The notes: generated by a model not told the origin, from the sequence alone. Shown: positions 7,344 to 20,537, numbered from the stretch's first letter. The stretch: 64,000 nt of DNA from Bacteroidaceae bacterium (GCA_017429945.1 JAFRNY010000007.1:1-64000), one strand, 5' to 3'. Program-made: numbers and translations.

Positions 7344-9632
7344 ATGAAACAGATTATTTCTCTCTTAACAATGGCGCTCCTGCTATTTGTCGGGAGCATA
7401 GGAGCACGCGCTCAGTACCAGGCCGACAGCGACTGGGGCTATCAGCCGTCATCGGTATTCCATATTGATGTCCTTGATATCGACGGCAACAGCATCACCG
7501 GCAATTACCACGCTGACACTTATGTCAGATATGCCATCGGCGCGTACGTCGACGGCGTACTGCGAGGCGTGGGTAAAGCAGACCCTGTCACCGACACCAA
7601 GTACGTCTTCACCGTTCGTGTCGACTGCGAGGACATCAGCGGTTCTGAAGTGGAGTTCCGCATGTACGACTCCAATAGTACTGAGTACATCATTGGCAAC
7701 TACTCCGATATTGACCTCAGCCAAGAGAACACTGTCGGCACGCCATCTAACCCGCTGACCTTCAACTTTGCTCCCGTCACCGGAGTGGAGATTAGCCCCA
7801 ACCCGATTGAAGTGACCGTAGGCAATAACGCATCATTCAGCGCGAACCTTTTGCCGAAGAACCACAGCCAGATGGCTGAAGGACAAGAGACGCGATGGGA
7901 ATTCCAAGCCAGGAGCGAGACAACCATTGTCCCCTTCACTGTCGACGGAGATAAACTGAGCGTAACGGGTACAGCCGTAGGCACCGGCACGCTCATGGCT
8001 ATATTCTTCAGCGGCAACAGCAATGGGCTCAGAGGCACGGCTACGGTCAACGTCACTGAGCAGGTCATCGACGTCACAGGCATCACTGCCGGCGAGGAAA
8101 GCACGGACATCACGATGTACGTTGGCGACACTTTCTACCCGCAGTACGTCATCCATCCCGAGAACGCCTCGAACAAGAACGTCACGCTGACAGCCGGCGA
8201 CGCCACTATCCTCGGCTCCATCGACAACGGCAGCGGCGTAGAGGCATTGAAGGCTGGCACTACCACGCTCACCGTGACCACCGAGGACGGCGGCTTCAGC
8301 GTCGTCTATACAATCACCGTGAAGAAAAGAGTCGAGAGCATCGAGCTCAATGCCGGTGCCCTGACCATCGTGCGCGACACTAAGTTCCAGCTCACGGCCG
8401 ACATGTTCACCGTGGAGCCCGCCGATGCCGACTTCGACTTCTCGCAGCTGCGCTTCATCTCCGGTTACGAAACCATCGGCGAGGCACTGGCAGGACTCTG
8501 GGTCATCGGTGACGACGGCAAGACGATTATAGGCTTCACGCCTTACACCTATCAGCTGAGCTATGCGTACGGCGACGACCCCGACTATATCATCGAAGGC
8601 GAGTTCGAAGTGCGCGTGCAGGATAAGGTGAAGCTCGGCGCAGGCTGGAACTGGATTGGAACGCCATATGCCTACACCACAGAGGACATCCTCAAGCAGG
8701 CCGGCGAGAACTTCATCGAAGCCCGCAGCAAGACGCAGCTCGTCTACAACGACGAATCGTATGGTCTCTTCGGCGACCTCACCGACCTTGTAGCCACCAC
8801 AGGCTACAAGGTGAAGACAGCCGCTGCCACAGACCTCATCTTCGACGTCAACGACGACACATGGCTCTACGAAGAAACCAGCGTTGCGACTACCCGCGGC
8901 TGGACCTGGCTCGGCAACGTGCTGCCACGCGCCACCACCACCGACGATATAATGTCGGAAGTCTTCGATGGCGACATCGTGAAGACGCTCGACGGCATGG
9001 CCACCTACACCGACGGCGAAGGCTGGAGCTCGGTGCTCGAGATAGGAGAGCACGAGGGCTTCCTCTACAAGAGCAGCGAGAGCAATCTGCAGATCACGTT
9101 CGACCCCGTCATGTGTTTCGACAGCGAGGAGTACACCTCTGCTATCATCAACGGCAACACGGGCGGCAGCGGTATCAAGGCACAGAGCATCTGGCAGTAT
9201 GAAGTCGGCAGCTATCCCACGAACATGGGTATTATCGCCAGCTCCGACGTGCTGGCCGATGCCTCACGCTTCACCATCGGAGCCTTCGTAGGCGACGAAT
9301 GCCGCGGCAAGGGCACGCTGCAGAAAGGGCGCTGGTTCATCGTGGCTCACGCCCAGGGCGGCGAACAAATCTCGCTGCGCCTCTACGACCATCAGACCGG
9401 CGAGTTCAGCCCGCTCTTCATCGACGGCAACGAGAGCATACGCTTCGCAGAGATTGCCGGCTCGATGAAAGCGCCACTGCAGCTGAGCGGACCGGCCGTC
9501 ACGGCCATCACGGCAACCAAAGCCTCGCCGACAGTCGATGCCGATGCCATCTACAATCTCGCCGGCCAGCGAGTGGAGCGCACTCAGAAAGGCCTCTACA
9601 TCGTGGGCGGCAAGAAGGTGCTTGTAAAATAA
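7344..9632 (+). CDS. Secreted Ig-like repeat protein with T9SS-type C-terminus
   Basis: A 762-residue surface or secreted protein. It has a signal peptide (residues about 1-24), an N-terminal module with AIGAYVDGVLRGVG, then bacterial Ig-like (Big_2-type) domains beginning VTGVEISPNPIEVTVG and VTGITAGEESTDITMYVG and one more diverged copy. Two GWNW/GWTW-type repeats follow (GAGWNWIGTP, TRGWTWLGN), then a second module with TIGAFVGDECRGKG. The tail YNLAGQRV...GLYIVGGKKVLVK resembles a type A T9SS sorting domain. The ATG at 7344 gives the best signal peptide; an in-frame TTG six bases earlier is less likely. It is ended by a strong terminator. The module with the ExRG-like motif recurs in the lipoprotein at 22814, which suggests that the two work together. 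No enzymatic motif was seen. Confidence 0.85.
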   Translation: MKQIISLLTMALLLFVGSIGARAQYQADSDWGYQPSSVFHIDVLDIDGNSITGNYHADTYVRYAIGAYVDGVLRGVGKADPVTDTKYVFTVRVDCEDISGSEVEFRMYDSNSTEYIIGNYSDIDLSQENTVGTPSNPLTFNFAPVTGVEISPNPIEVTVGNNASFSANLLPKNHSQMAEGQETRWEFQARSETTIVPFTVDGDKLSVTGTAVGTGTLMAIFFSGNSNGLRGTATVNVTEQVIDVTGITAGEESTDITMYVGDTFYPQYVIHPENASNKNVTLTAGDATILGSIDNGSGVEALKAGTTTLTVTTEDGGFSVVYTITVKKRVESIELNAGALTIVRDTKFQLTADMFTVEPADADFDFSQLRFISGYETIGEALAGLWVIGDDGKTIIGFTPYTYQLSYAYGDDPDYIIEGEFEVRVQDKVKLGAGWNWIGTPYAYTTEDILKQAGENFIEARSKTQLVYNDESYGLFGDLTDLVATTGYKVKTAAATDLIFDVNDDTWLYEETSVATTRGWTWLGNVLPRATTTDDIMSEVFDGDIVKTLDGMATYTDGEGWSSVLEIGEHEGFLYKSSESNLQITFDPVMCFDSEEYTSAIINGNTGGSGIKAQSIWQYEVGSYPTNMGIIASSDVLADASRFTIGAFVGDECRGKGTLQKGRWFIVAHAQGGEQISLRLYDHQTGEFSPLFIDGNESIRFAEIAGSMKAPLQLSGPAVTAITATKASPTVDADAIYNLAGQRVERTQKGLYIVGGKKVLVK

Positions 9633-9728
9633 GAAATTAAGAAATGTAGAAAATAAGAAGGGCGGGAGCCCATGTCTGTTTAGCCTTTCTTATTTTCTTA
9701 TTTTCTAATTCTTATATATAATTAATGT

Positions 9729-9804
9729 ACGCGCGAGGGAGGCCGACGCGTCCTCCCTGAAGTAAGCGGAAACGGGGACAGTCGTTCCCCCTCGCGCGTT
9801 TTTC
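9729..9804 (+). terminator. Terminator after the Ig-like surface protein
   Basis: ACGCGCGAGGG (9729-9739) pairs perfectly with 9789-9799 and is followed by a run of six T. A smaller nested GGGAGG/CCTCCC stem lies inside. An AT-rich imperfect inverted repeat at about 9635-9715 precedes it. Confidence 0.75.
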
Positions 9805-9867
9805 CTGCCTCACTCCTCTTTCTGCGCTTCTACCTACAAACTTTCTACTTCCGGAGGAATTCAAGCT

Positions 9868-11625
9868 ATGCGAAGGAATTTGTTTTTTGCCTTGATGCCG
9901 CTCCTGCTGACGATTCCATTGTTGCCATCGTCGGCACAGGACATCTCGCAGATAGCTAAGAGCGACCCGCTGATTATCACGGGCGCAGTAGGCACGCGCA
10001 ATACCTACTACCATTCCACCGGAAGCATGGGCTATGCCTCGCCGCTGAGCAACACCATTTATGCCAACCTCAACGTGTCGGTCTATGGTTTCTCGATGCC
10101 CTTCTCGTTCTACTACTCCAACGACAACCTCGACTTCAACTACCCCCACCTCTCGTTCAACGTAAGTCCTCGCTACAAAAACTGGCAGCTCTATTTCGGA
10201 CAGAGCACGATGCCCTTCAGCTCGTACGTCATGACTATGCCGTTCAATGGCGTAGGACTTGAATACCAGGGCGACCGCCTGCGCGCAGGAATGTTCTACG
10301 GCCGCCTGCGCAAGGCCGTCAACGACGACCCCACCGACCCGCTGGCCCGCACGCCGCAGTACAAGCGTATGGCCTGGGGCTTCAAGGTGGGCTATGGCAG
10401 CACGCGCAACTACATCGACCTTTACCTCCTGCGGGCCTACGACCAGCAGAAATCACTCGACCCCGGATGGCACGAAGTGCTGCAGCCCCAGGACAACCTC
10501 GTAGTGGGCCTGCGCGGTGCCGTCAGCGTCAAACGTTTCCTCTCGTTCACAGCCAACGCGTCGACCTCGGTCTTCACAGCCGACAAGACCTCCAACCGCG
10601 TCGAAGATTCCAGGCTGGAGCGCTTCGACAAAGTGTTCACGGCGCGCAACACGTCCATGGCACGCTTCGCCGGCGACATCAGCGCCAACCTCTCGCTGAA
10701 GGGCTTCAACGCGCAGCTCTTCTACCGAATGATTCAACCCGACTACACATCGTTGGGCACCTACTACCTGTCAAACAACTATCATAGCCTCGGCATCAAC
10801 GTAGGCACCATACTCTTCCGCCGCCTCTCGCTCTCGGCAAGTTTCTCGGGGCAGGAAGACAACCTCACCAACAAGCAACTTTACACCACAAGAGGTCTGG
10901 TCTACAACGCCAATGCCTCTACGCGCATAGGCAAACACATAGGCATAAACGCAGGCTACAACGGCTACCGCCAGACGCAGGCCGACGGCACCGCACGCGT
11001 CAACGACACTACGCGCGTCAACCGCATCATGCACAGCGTGTATTTCATGCCCTCGTATTCCACCTATACCGACAAGCTGACGCACACCGTCTCGCTCTCG
11101 ACGAACATGACTCGCAACGAGGACCTCAACCGCTTCGCTACGGGCGAGAGCGACGTGACGACCTACGCCGCAGGCCTCTCGTACAATATAGGAGTGGTGC
11201 CCTGGGATATGGATTTCACCACGAGCTTCAGCCACCAGCGCTCCGACGGCTACCAGAGCCGCTACACCAGCGATATAGCGTCGCTGACCACCTCGCGCGC
11301 CTTCCTCAACGAGAAGAACCTCACCGCAGCCCTCACCCTGTCGCTCTGCTACAACGAGATACGATATAAGATGAAGAGCCTCTCGCTCGGAGGCGACATC
11401 TCCGTGGGCTACACGCTGAACAAGGTGCACGTCTTCGGTCTCATGGCCGGCATCAGCAAGTATGGCGACGTAAACATCACGCGCCGAGAGTCGGGGCTCG
11501 ACGACACGGAAATCTCCGTCGGGCTCAACTACACCTACACCTTCAGCCTCTTCGCACTGAAGCGGCAGGCTGAGCAAGGCAAGAAAGGCCTGGATGTGCA
11601 ATGGGGCAAGCGAGCCAGACGTTAG
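9868..11625 (+). CDS. Predicted outer-membrane beta-barrel protein, unknown function
   Basis: A 585-residue protein with a signal peptide (about residues 1-23, cleavage near SSA-QD). The rest is a long series of alternating polar/hydrophobic strands with aromatic girdle residues (YANLNVSVYGFSMPFSFYYS, FNGVGLEYQGDRLRAGMFYG, LSFTANASTSVF, ISVGYTLNKVHVFGLMAG). This is typical of an outer-membrane barrel of perhaps 20 or more strands. It ends basic (GKRARR), without a T9SS tail. A GGAGGAA sequence lies 10 bp before the ATG, an unusually strong ribosome-binding site for this group. It leads the cluster with the giant protein, so it may anchor or export it; that is inference only. Confidence 0.8.
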   Translation: MRRNLFFALMPLLLTIPLLPSSAQDISQIAKSDPLIITGAVGTRNTYYHSTGSMGYASPLSNTIYANLNVSVYGFSMPFSFYYSNDNLDFNYPHLSFNVSPRYKNWQLYFGQSTMPFSSYVMTMPFNGVGLEYQGDRLRAGMFYGRLRKAVNDDPTDPLARTPQYKRMAWGFKVGYGSTRNYIDLYLLRAYDQQKSLDPGWHEVLQPQDNLVVGLRGAVSVKRFLSFTANASTSVFTADKTSNRVEDSRLERFDKVFTARNTSMARFAGDISANLSLKGFNAQLFYRMIQPDYTSLGTYYLSNNYHSLGINVGTILFRRLSLSASFSGQEDNLTNKQLYTTRGLVYNANASTRIGKHIGINAGYNGYRQTQADGTARVNDTTRVNRIMHSVYFMPSYSTYTDKLTHTVSLSTNMTRNEDLNRFATGESDVTTYAAGLSYNIGVVPWDMDFTTSFSHQRSDGYQSRYTSDIASLTTSRAFLNEKNLTAALTLSLCYNEIRYKMKSLSLGGDISVGYTLNKVHVFGLMAGISKYGDVNITRRESGLDDTEISVGLNYTYTFSLFALKRQAEQGKKGLDVQWGKRARR

Positions 11626-11628
11626 GTC

Positions 11629-11782
11629 GCACAGCCAGATACGACCAGATGAATCGGCTCACGCAACCGGTCGAATCGGCTCACACGACCGGATGAATCG
11701 GCTCACACAACCGGATGAATCGGCTCACACAACCGGATGAATCGGCTCACGCAACCGGACGCACAAGCCCTCATTACCGGGC
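11629..11782. repeat. 22-bp tandem repeat, CAACCGG type, five clear plus two diverged units
   Basis: Five clear 22-bp units (11651-11760) each carry GAATCGGCTCACnC followed by AACCGG or GACCGG. A diverged unit flanks each side (11629, 11761). The core matches the arrays at 6409 and 43347. It lies between the barrel gene and the giant gene. Confidence 0.9.
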
Positions 11783-11824
11783 GAGTGACAGAGTAAAACG
11801 AAATACGAAAAGATATACAGCACA

Positions 11825-14800
11825 ATGAAGCTACTTAGATATCATCTTCTTCTCATCATAGCTTTCGTCGGCAGTCTGGTGACGCTGGCGCAGGAGGCCG
11901 TCACGGTCACCGTGATGCCTGTGCAGTACGTCCTGCCCCCTCACCTGGGAGGATATCTTGACAACCCTGGTCGCTACTTCACGCTCTCGCTCCAGAACAA
12001 TACAGACCAGACACAGAACGTGTTCATGGGCATGCAACTGAATCAGGTGACGCCCACGACCGACCTCCGCGTGATCACGCCGCCGGCCCGCCAGCCCAAC
12101 CAACCTTTCTCGATAGCTCCGGGCGAAACGAAAGTGCTGAATATGGTGGAGATGAAGACGATGTTCAACCATCTTGCGATGTCCGACATCTCCGTCACCG
12201 GCGAGGCCAAGGACGGTCTGCTGCCCGAGGGCACTTATGAAGCTTGCCTGATGGCCTACAAATGGGACCCGACGCTGACGTCGCCCTATCCCCTGAGCAA
12301 CCCGCTCAACGGACATTGCACCTTCCGCATATGTTATCTGGCCGAAGCGCCCAGCTTCACATACCCCGTCGTAGGCATACCGTCGGCCCTCAGCGGCGAC
12401 TTCGGCGACGACGTGCAGTCGCTCTCGATGTCCTACGTCTCGTCGCAGATGCCACGGTTCATCTGGACCGTCCCTTACAACAACTGCGGCCTGGCACCTG
12501 CCAACATCGACTACACCTTCACCGTGAAGGAGGTCATGCCCGGGCAGTCGCCGATGGAAGCCATGGACTACGGGGCCGTCATCTATGAGAAACCGGGCCT
12601 GGCGATTGCGCAATGCGATATCCCCGCGGCCTACCTCAAGCGGATGAACAGCGAAGCCACTTACGTGGCGCAGGTCGTGGCCAAAGCCAACAACACTCAA
12701 GGCTCGCTCAACTTCATGGCCTTCACGAACAGCGGCAAGAGCGAGATCAAGCTGTTCCGCATAACCGACCTCTCGCCCGACGAGCTGCCCACGGCCGACG
12801 AGCAAGGCACCGACGGTAAGGACGAAGACTATATGGTGCTGTGGGGGCGTTCCTCGGCCAAGGACAGTCTGCGCGCCGACTCGCTCTACAAATTCCGTAA
12901 CCCCACCATAACGTCGCCAACGTTCTACGAGGGCGCCGCCCGCAAGATCTTCATCAACGACGACCTCAAGGTGGAGTGGCGCGACGTATGGCATGTGGGA
13001 GGCGAAGGCCTCAAGCCCGAGTCGCTGAAGTTTGAGTATGAAGTCCAGCTCTTCAACGGCAAGAACAATGCCGACATGGAGCAGGCGCTCCAAGGCACGC
13101 CTTTCTACAAGCAGCGCGTCACCACCAACAGCGACGAAATCAAGTGGGAGAAGCTGAAGGACCACGTCGAGAAAGGCGACTACCTCGTGCTGCGCGTAGT
13201 GCCCTACTGCCTCAACGAGGAATCAATAGAGTACACTGGCGACGACCTCAACGTCAAGGACTTCGCCATCACAGAGCACATATATCCCTCGCTGCTCAAC
13301 TGTGCCGACCAGACAGACATCTCAAACACCACGCCCACCACACTCAAGGCCGACGAGCTAAAGGGCAAGACCGTGGCCATAGGCGAATACGAGCTCACCC
13401 TCGGCGACGACATCAAAGGCACGCCCGAAGAGGGTTTCTCGGGCACCGGACACGTAGAGTGGAACCCGCTCGACACGAAGTTCATGGTGGCCGTGAAGTT
13501 CGAGAACCTGAAGATCAACAACCAAAACGTCGTCGTAGCCGGAAACGCCAAGAGCTATCCAGCCGAAGAGATGTCGGAAGACGATGTAATCGAGACGCTC
13601 TTCTCGGAATGGGGCGTCGACAACCTCCTCACCGACACCAGTATTCCTTACGCCGACCAACTGCAGGGCCTCACGAGCGAGAACGCCCGCTCTCTGGCCA
13701 AAGAACTGAATATTGCCGACTACTACACATATTACAAGTTCGGCAAAGGCTCGCTCAACACCCTGCGCGGTGCGTCGGTCGACGACCTGCACCTGCCCGT
13801 CTGCATCGACGACCTCTACAACGACTCGCCTGTCGACATTCAGATTGCCGACATGACGTTCACGCCCACCTATGCCACGATGAACCTCATCGGCGAGTTC
13901 GTCACGAACAGCGATGTCGTAGAGAACGAGGTGCTCATCTTCGGAGCACCGTTCCTCTGCATGAGCCCCGACCGCCTGCTGCCCGAGACGGGCAACCTCT
14001 GCCTGCTGGCCGACTTCAAGGTGAAAGACCCCGACAGCGGCTACACCTGCAACTTCATAGCCCCTAAAGACTTGAAACAGCCTACCGAGGGCTGCTACGT
14101 CTCGTGGATCAACGATGAGTTCGGGCGCCTGCAGCTGCACGTCGACATGGAAATCCCCGACCTCAAGAAAGAGGTCAACGGCAAGGCTACCGACGAGCTG
14201 CCCATACTTACCGTTCGCACAGAGATTGACGACTGGGACCACTGGATAGGCAGCGCTACGATGGACGCCTTCCAGAGCGAGGACCTGCCCGGCTACTCCT
14301 TCCAGCCCGGTCATGTGCTTATCGACCACGACAACAAGGCCAACGAGCTCAACTTCTCGCTGCCTAAGGACTACAGCTTCACGACTGCCGGTATAACAGA
14401 TATCGAGGAGTTCCAAGGCCTCTATATGAAGGACCTCTACGTGGCCATCCCCGACTTCATAGAATCGGAGTCGGCAGGCGGCGAGGTCACTGATGCCGAG
14501 ACGGGCGAGAAGACTGAAGTCAAGGTGGAAGAGAAGCGCATCAAGTTTGTGCTCAATCACCTCTATTTCGACCAAAACAAGGACTTCACCTGTAAGGCCA
14601 GTCTCAACACCGCCGATGTTCTCAAGGCCGAGACCAACGAGCTGGGCGGCTGGGCCATCTCGCTCGACGAGATCTACGTCAACGTCCTCCAGAGCCAGCT
14701 CGGACATACGGGCTTCCGAGGCAAGTTCTCCGTGCCTCTGCTCAAGGACAAGGAGGGCGAGCGGGCGAGCATCAACTACGACGGCTATGTCGACGGTGCC

Positions 14801-17800
14801 GACAAAGCCGAGGGCAAGACATGGATTTTCAAGACGTCGCAGGACGTAGACCTCAGCCTCGACTTCTTCCTGGCCGAAGCCACCTTCGAGAAAGAGCAGA
14901 CATACTTCCTCGTAGAGAAACCCGAGAACGAGGACACGCGCGTAGAGCTCTGCCTCGGAGGCAAAATAAGCCTGAGCAGCAGCCTGACATCAAATATCGA
15001 TGGGGCAGCAGCCACGGCTCTCAACTTCTTCATACCCGGCATCAAGTTCGACCGCATGCGCCTGGCCAACTGCGAGCGCTGGAAGTCGGGCATAGACAAG
15101 AGCCAAGCCGCTCAGTACGAGGCCTGGCTGAAAGAATGGGGCGGCGAGAAGGATAAGGACACGCGCACGATGGTGAGCGACGACCAGAAGGTGCACTTCG
15201 ACATCGGCAAGTGGTCGTTTGCCTCGCCAAAGAAGAAGATGGGCGGCCTCGACTTCAACATCACCGAGTTCAGCCTCAACACCGACAATATCGACGACAA
15301 GCAGGTGGGCCTCGACATAGGCGGCGACCTGCTCCTCCTCGACGGCAAGATCGCTTTCGGCACCACCGTGAGCGTGATGGCTGAAGTGGATTGGAGCAAG
15401 AAGGACTTAAAGTACAAGACTACTAAGTTCCATGAGGCTCACATCAAAGCCGACTTTGCCAAGATAGGCGGCATCACGCTCGAGGGTAAGCTCGTAGTGG
15501 ACGACAACAGCAACCACAAGGGCTACCGCGGCGAACTGAAGTTTGCCATGCCTGGCGATCTCTTTAAGTTCGAGGCCGCAGGAGCCTATATCGAAGCCAA
15601 GAAATCGGCCGACGTCATAAAGAAGGAGCAGGAGCGCAAGTGGGATAAGATTAAGGACAACACAGCCGCACGCACGCTCGACGACGGCACCGTCATCAAC
15701 TCGGCCAGCCAGGTTGAGATTGACGACAGCTACACCTATGCCTTCCTCGAGATCTCTGTGAACTCATCGGCGCTCAGCGCTATTCAGCCCGTAAGCATCA
15801 CGGGCCTGCGCGGCGGCTTCTACATGAACTGCCGCAAGAAGGATTTCGATACTGACTTCTCGGCCGACAACGTCGTCGAGAGCTACGGCATGGTGGGAGG
15901 TATGATAGGCCTCGACATGAGCTGCTGCGGAGAGAACGCCATCACTGCGGGGGGACAACTCACCGTGCTCTACGACACTTTTAACGACCGCCTCTCCACC
16001 ATCCGCATCCGCGCCGACGTCCACGCCATCCTGGGCGAGAACAAGAAGAAGGGGCTCATCAATGCCGGCGCCACAATCACCTATCTCAGCAACGAGGAGC
16101 AGAAATACCTCGACGTTGACGTGACCTTCGACAGCCAGGCAGACATGGACGAACAGCTCGCCGAATTTATGGGCTCTGAGGCCTTCGCCAAGCTGAAGGA
16201 TGTCTCGGAGAAGAATATCGGACTCGACGAACTCGATGCCAAGAGCGAGGACGACCACGAGAAGAACAAGAACACCGACAGCGACAGCAAGAAGAATGCC
16301 GACAAGGAGAGCAGCGCTCACCTCAGCGCCGGCGTCAAGATCAACATGAACTTCCGCATCACCTGGCGCGACAATAGCGTCGACTACAAGTCGGCTAAGT
16401 GGCACATCTACGTAGGCAAACCGCAAGAGGACGAGCGCTGCCGCATGACATACATAGATTTCGCCCTCGGCAAGCGCTCCGACAAGTTTGCCATGTGGGC
16501 AACCGTCTATGCCGACGCTTACCTCTGCTTCGGCAACGAACTGCCCATGGACCACCTGCCCGAGATTCCAGATGAGATAAGCGAATACCTGGGCCTCAAG
16601 CAGAAGAACATCGACTCGCAGGGCGACCTCAACGCACAGGCCAATCAAAACCGCGTGAAGACCTTCAGCGAGTTCCAAGGCAAGGGCAACAACGGAGGCG
16701 TGATGTTCGGAGCCAAGTTCTACGGCGACATAGGTCTGAATGCAGGTCTCATCTACTTCCGCTCCACAGCCATCGTGGGCGGCGACATCATGATTCAGAA
16801 ACTCAAGAAAGGCACTCGATGCATCGGCGGAGGCGAAGCGGGAAAGAACGGATGGTACGGCACCGGACAGCTCTATGCCATGCTGAAAGGTGAGCTCGGC
16901 CTCGATATCGACCTCTGGATATATCGCGGCAAGATCTCGCTCATCGACGTGGGCCTCGGCTCGCTGCTCAAGGCCGGTATGCCCAATCCAACGTGGGTCT
17001 TCGGCAAGGCCAAGGCACACTATCGCCTGCTCGGCGGTCTCATCAAGGGCAGCGCCAGCGTCCAGCTCAAGGCCGGACAGGTCTGCACACCGGAGTTCGC
17101 CAATCCTCTCGACGACATTAAGATTTTCGGCGACGTCACTCCAGGCTACGAAGGCCAGAGCGAGGGCTGGAACAAGGAGAATGCCGTTTCGTGCAACACC
17201 TACCCGCAGTTCAACACCAACATGGAGATGGGCGCCGTGCTGCCGCTGCTCGACGAGAGCCGTGCCTACGAGATGGCCGACTTCGACGAGGAGCTGACCA
17301 AGTATGCCGACAAGGCATCGCGCTTCTACCGCTTCGTGCTGCTGCCCGACACTATACGACTGGCATGCTACGACGCCAACCAGGCCGAGGCCAGCAAGCC
17401 CAACCCCACCTTCGACGAGACAATCACTTATTCGACGAAGGACCACGAACTCTTCAACGTCAACTCCGGCACGCTCGAGATAGGCAAGCTCTATCGCCTG
17501 ACACTCTCGGGACAGGCACAGGAGTACTACGACGGCAAGTGGCAAGACCCACTCTTCAACGATGAATCAACAGGCCATAAGAACAAGGCCAAACACTGGT
17601 ATCAGACCGAGAACTACTACTTCCGCACCAGCGACGTTCCGCCGTCGTTCAAGGAGGATATCGCTATCTTCCACACTGATTATCGCCAAGACATCCTGCG
17701 ACCCGTCTTCGCCCTGCGCCGCTCACGTTGGAATGTCGATAAGTTCGACGACCCCGACGCGCCCATCACCCTGCGCCTAGAAGTGCGCAACACGCGCAAG

Positions 17801-20537
17801 AAGATTGGTTGGGAAACGCCCGACAAGGTGATGGACAACCTGCAGTCGGACCACGGCTTCTACGACGACTACCAGAAGTGGCAGGCGCTCTACCAGCAGT
17901 GCTACGATGATCAGTATGCCGCATGGCAGGAGGCCAACAAGGATGCCCTCACAGGCTTCACCGTCGAAGAGACGACGCGCGAGGACTACATGGACTACAA
18001 GGGCTACAGCTCTATGTTCGACGTAGAAACGTTCAAGCCGTTCCACTCTGAGGAACTTGAAGCCAAGCTCAAAGAACCAATGCTCACGGAAGCCTTGGAA
18101 TTGGGTGGACTCACCGAGCTGAAAGAAGTTGTAGCAACGCCCGACAGAACTATGATGAGCACACAGGTCATCAAAACTGCCGAGACCAACACCACAACCA
18201 TCAGGGCCACTGGGACTATAGCAAACACCTCTGTCCTCAACACCACCAACCTCAACACGTCAACCCTTAATACATCTGCCATCCGAGGCTCCACAGCCAC
18301 GACCTCGGCCCTCCGCTCAGCCACCGTCAGCGGTCCCGCACCAGACCTCTTCGTCCTTTGGACACCCGACACCGTACTCACGCGCACCTCTGCCACCCGA
18401 GCCACTACGACCGCTACGGCCACCCGAGCCACTACGACTGCTACGGCCGCTGCTGACACCGAAGGAACGACTACAACCACTCGGCCGACATCGTCCTCGG
18501 CTACCTCTCTGCGGTTAACGTCAGGCACTGCCACTGTGACTCGCGTAAGTTCATCCTCGGCCTCCACTTCTGCCGACGACGGCACCGTCGTTGAGTACAA
18601 AGAGGCGAGCGGGAAGCTCTTAGAGCAAGCAGCAAAGTTTGCTAAGTTGCAGGAACAAGAGGCTGAGGCAGAGGAAGAGCAACAGTCTCAACAAGCGTCC
18701 TATTTCACAGGAAGGCTCCCGGGCGCTGTTAAGGTTGCGGACTCCGACGACAGCAATGAGGCAAAGATCTTGGAGGGCGTCGTATATGAGGGCGCTACCA
18801 GCGGCAGCTCTGGCAGCTCGCAGTATATTGGTACGCTATCGAGGCAAAAGACCGTCATCTACGACGCCGCCTCGGGCAAATACCTCTGCATCTGGGGCGA
18901 CTACGACAAGTACCTCAACGCGCCTAAGTTCACTTTCGACAACAGTGCCTGCCCGGGCCTCGGCCAGGAGCCTAACCGCGACGCCTATGCCACACGCGAC
19001 TACGAGACGCCCTGCTACAGCATCGAGCTCGAGGAGGTGAAGGTCAACAACGACTTCATCTTCCTGCGCACCAAGGCGCCCATCTCCGATGATATCTTCA
19101 AGGCCGTGACCTACGGCTACAACCAGTATCGTATCAGCCTCAACCGTATCTACAAGAAACGCTACGACGAATTCCTCAAGAACATAGACCAACTTGTAGA
19201 AGCCAACCGCACGCGCAAGGCCGAGCTCACCGACGCCACCATGGGCGATGCTGAGATGAGCGGCACCACCTCCTTCGAGGTCGGCGACGGCGCCGAGGCC
19301 AAGGATGCCATCAGCCAGTATATCGACGAGCTCGTAGATCAGGCCGTGGAGGACTCCATGAGCGTGCAGCAGCTTAAGATGAAGACTACGCTCAACGACT
19401 TCTCCGAGTGCCTCTACGAACGCACTGGTTGGATTCCCGGGCCTGAGCGTAATAGCTTCCTCGAGAGCGTGAAGAACGATCCCGACGGCACCTATGGTCC
19501 CAACATCTACACTCACCTCGCCGGCATCACCTATAAGAAGCAGCCGCCGACCACCGACAAACAAGTCGTCAGCGACAAAGCCTACCGCACCGACCCGTAC
19601 CTCTATATGGCCTACGTCGGCAACTGGGCGATGCTTGGCGGCATAGAGCTACAAGGCTACACGGGTCTGCCACTGCGCGGCCTCACGGTGAAGTTCGGAG
19701 CCTCGGCTTACCGCCTGGGCAACCAGCCGACCATGGACGGCCTGCTGCTCTCATCCAACGGAGGTTCTACGTTCTCTGCCGTCCGCTCGCAGATGATGTT
19801 CGGCAACAGCGGCGATGCCAACCACAAGTACACCGCTGCTCACCCGAGGTACAACGAGTTCTCGAACTACATGCTGCGCAACGTCAACATAGACTGCCGC
19901 ACGGCTGCTGCCCTGCACGACGCCATCTACGCCGTGGCTCACATCTACGACCCGACCAAGCCGAAAGATGTCTACAGCAAACTATGGAAGACCTACGACG
20001 GCATATATGCCAACTACAGCATCGGCTACAAGAAGCTGAGCAACGGCGGCCACAATAGTCCGCTCAACAGCTTCTCGTTCCCCTATCGCCAGGTGTTCCT
20101 CATGATCTTTGCCGACTACCAGAACAACCCGGACTATAAGGATCATGCCTCGGTCTACAGCAGCTACGCAAATACGGGCAAGCTCGTAAATCCCTCGCAG
20201 GATCTGCTGGCACGCTCCAACAATCTCGCTTGGCGACTGCAGAAGGACGTCAGCCGCGCCGTAACCACCGAAGGCATCATCGCCGACAGCTGGGGCAGCA
20301 ACGGAAATCTCAGCCTGAACAACGGGCCAGCCACCTTCGGCAGCAACATACAGAAACTGAACTTCGAGATCTACCGACAGAACTCGTTCCACACAGCCCG
20401 CAACCAGGGAGGTGCCGACAGCAGCTTCGACATCTGCACCTCGAAGGATTCCAAGAACAACTACTACGTGCCACAAGACATCTACCCGACGTCTGTGAAC
20501 TACAACTACGTACCCGAATATGACATTGAAAGCAACG

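Noticed and set aside
15764..17545. A 593-codon open frame antisense to the giant gene, with similar long antisense frames at 2660-3637, 7833-9053, 11831-13165 and 13358-14707
   Set aside because: They are by-products of GC-rich codon use on the opposite strand. They have no signal peptide, family motif or promoter and lie inside well-supported genes.
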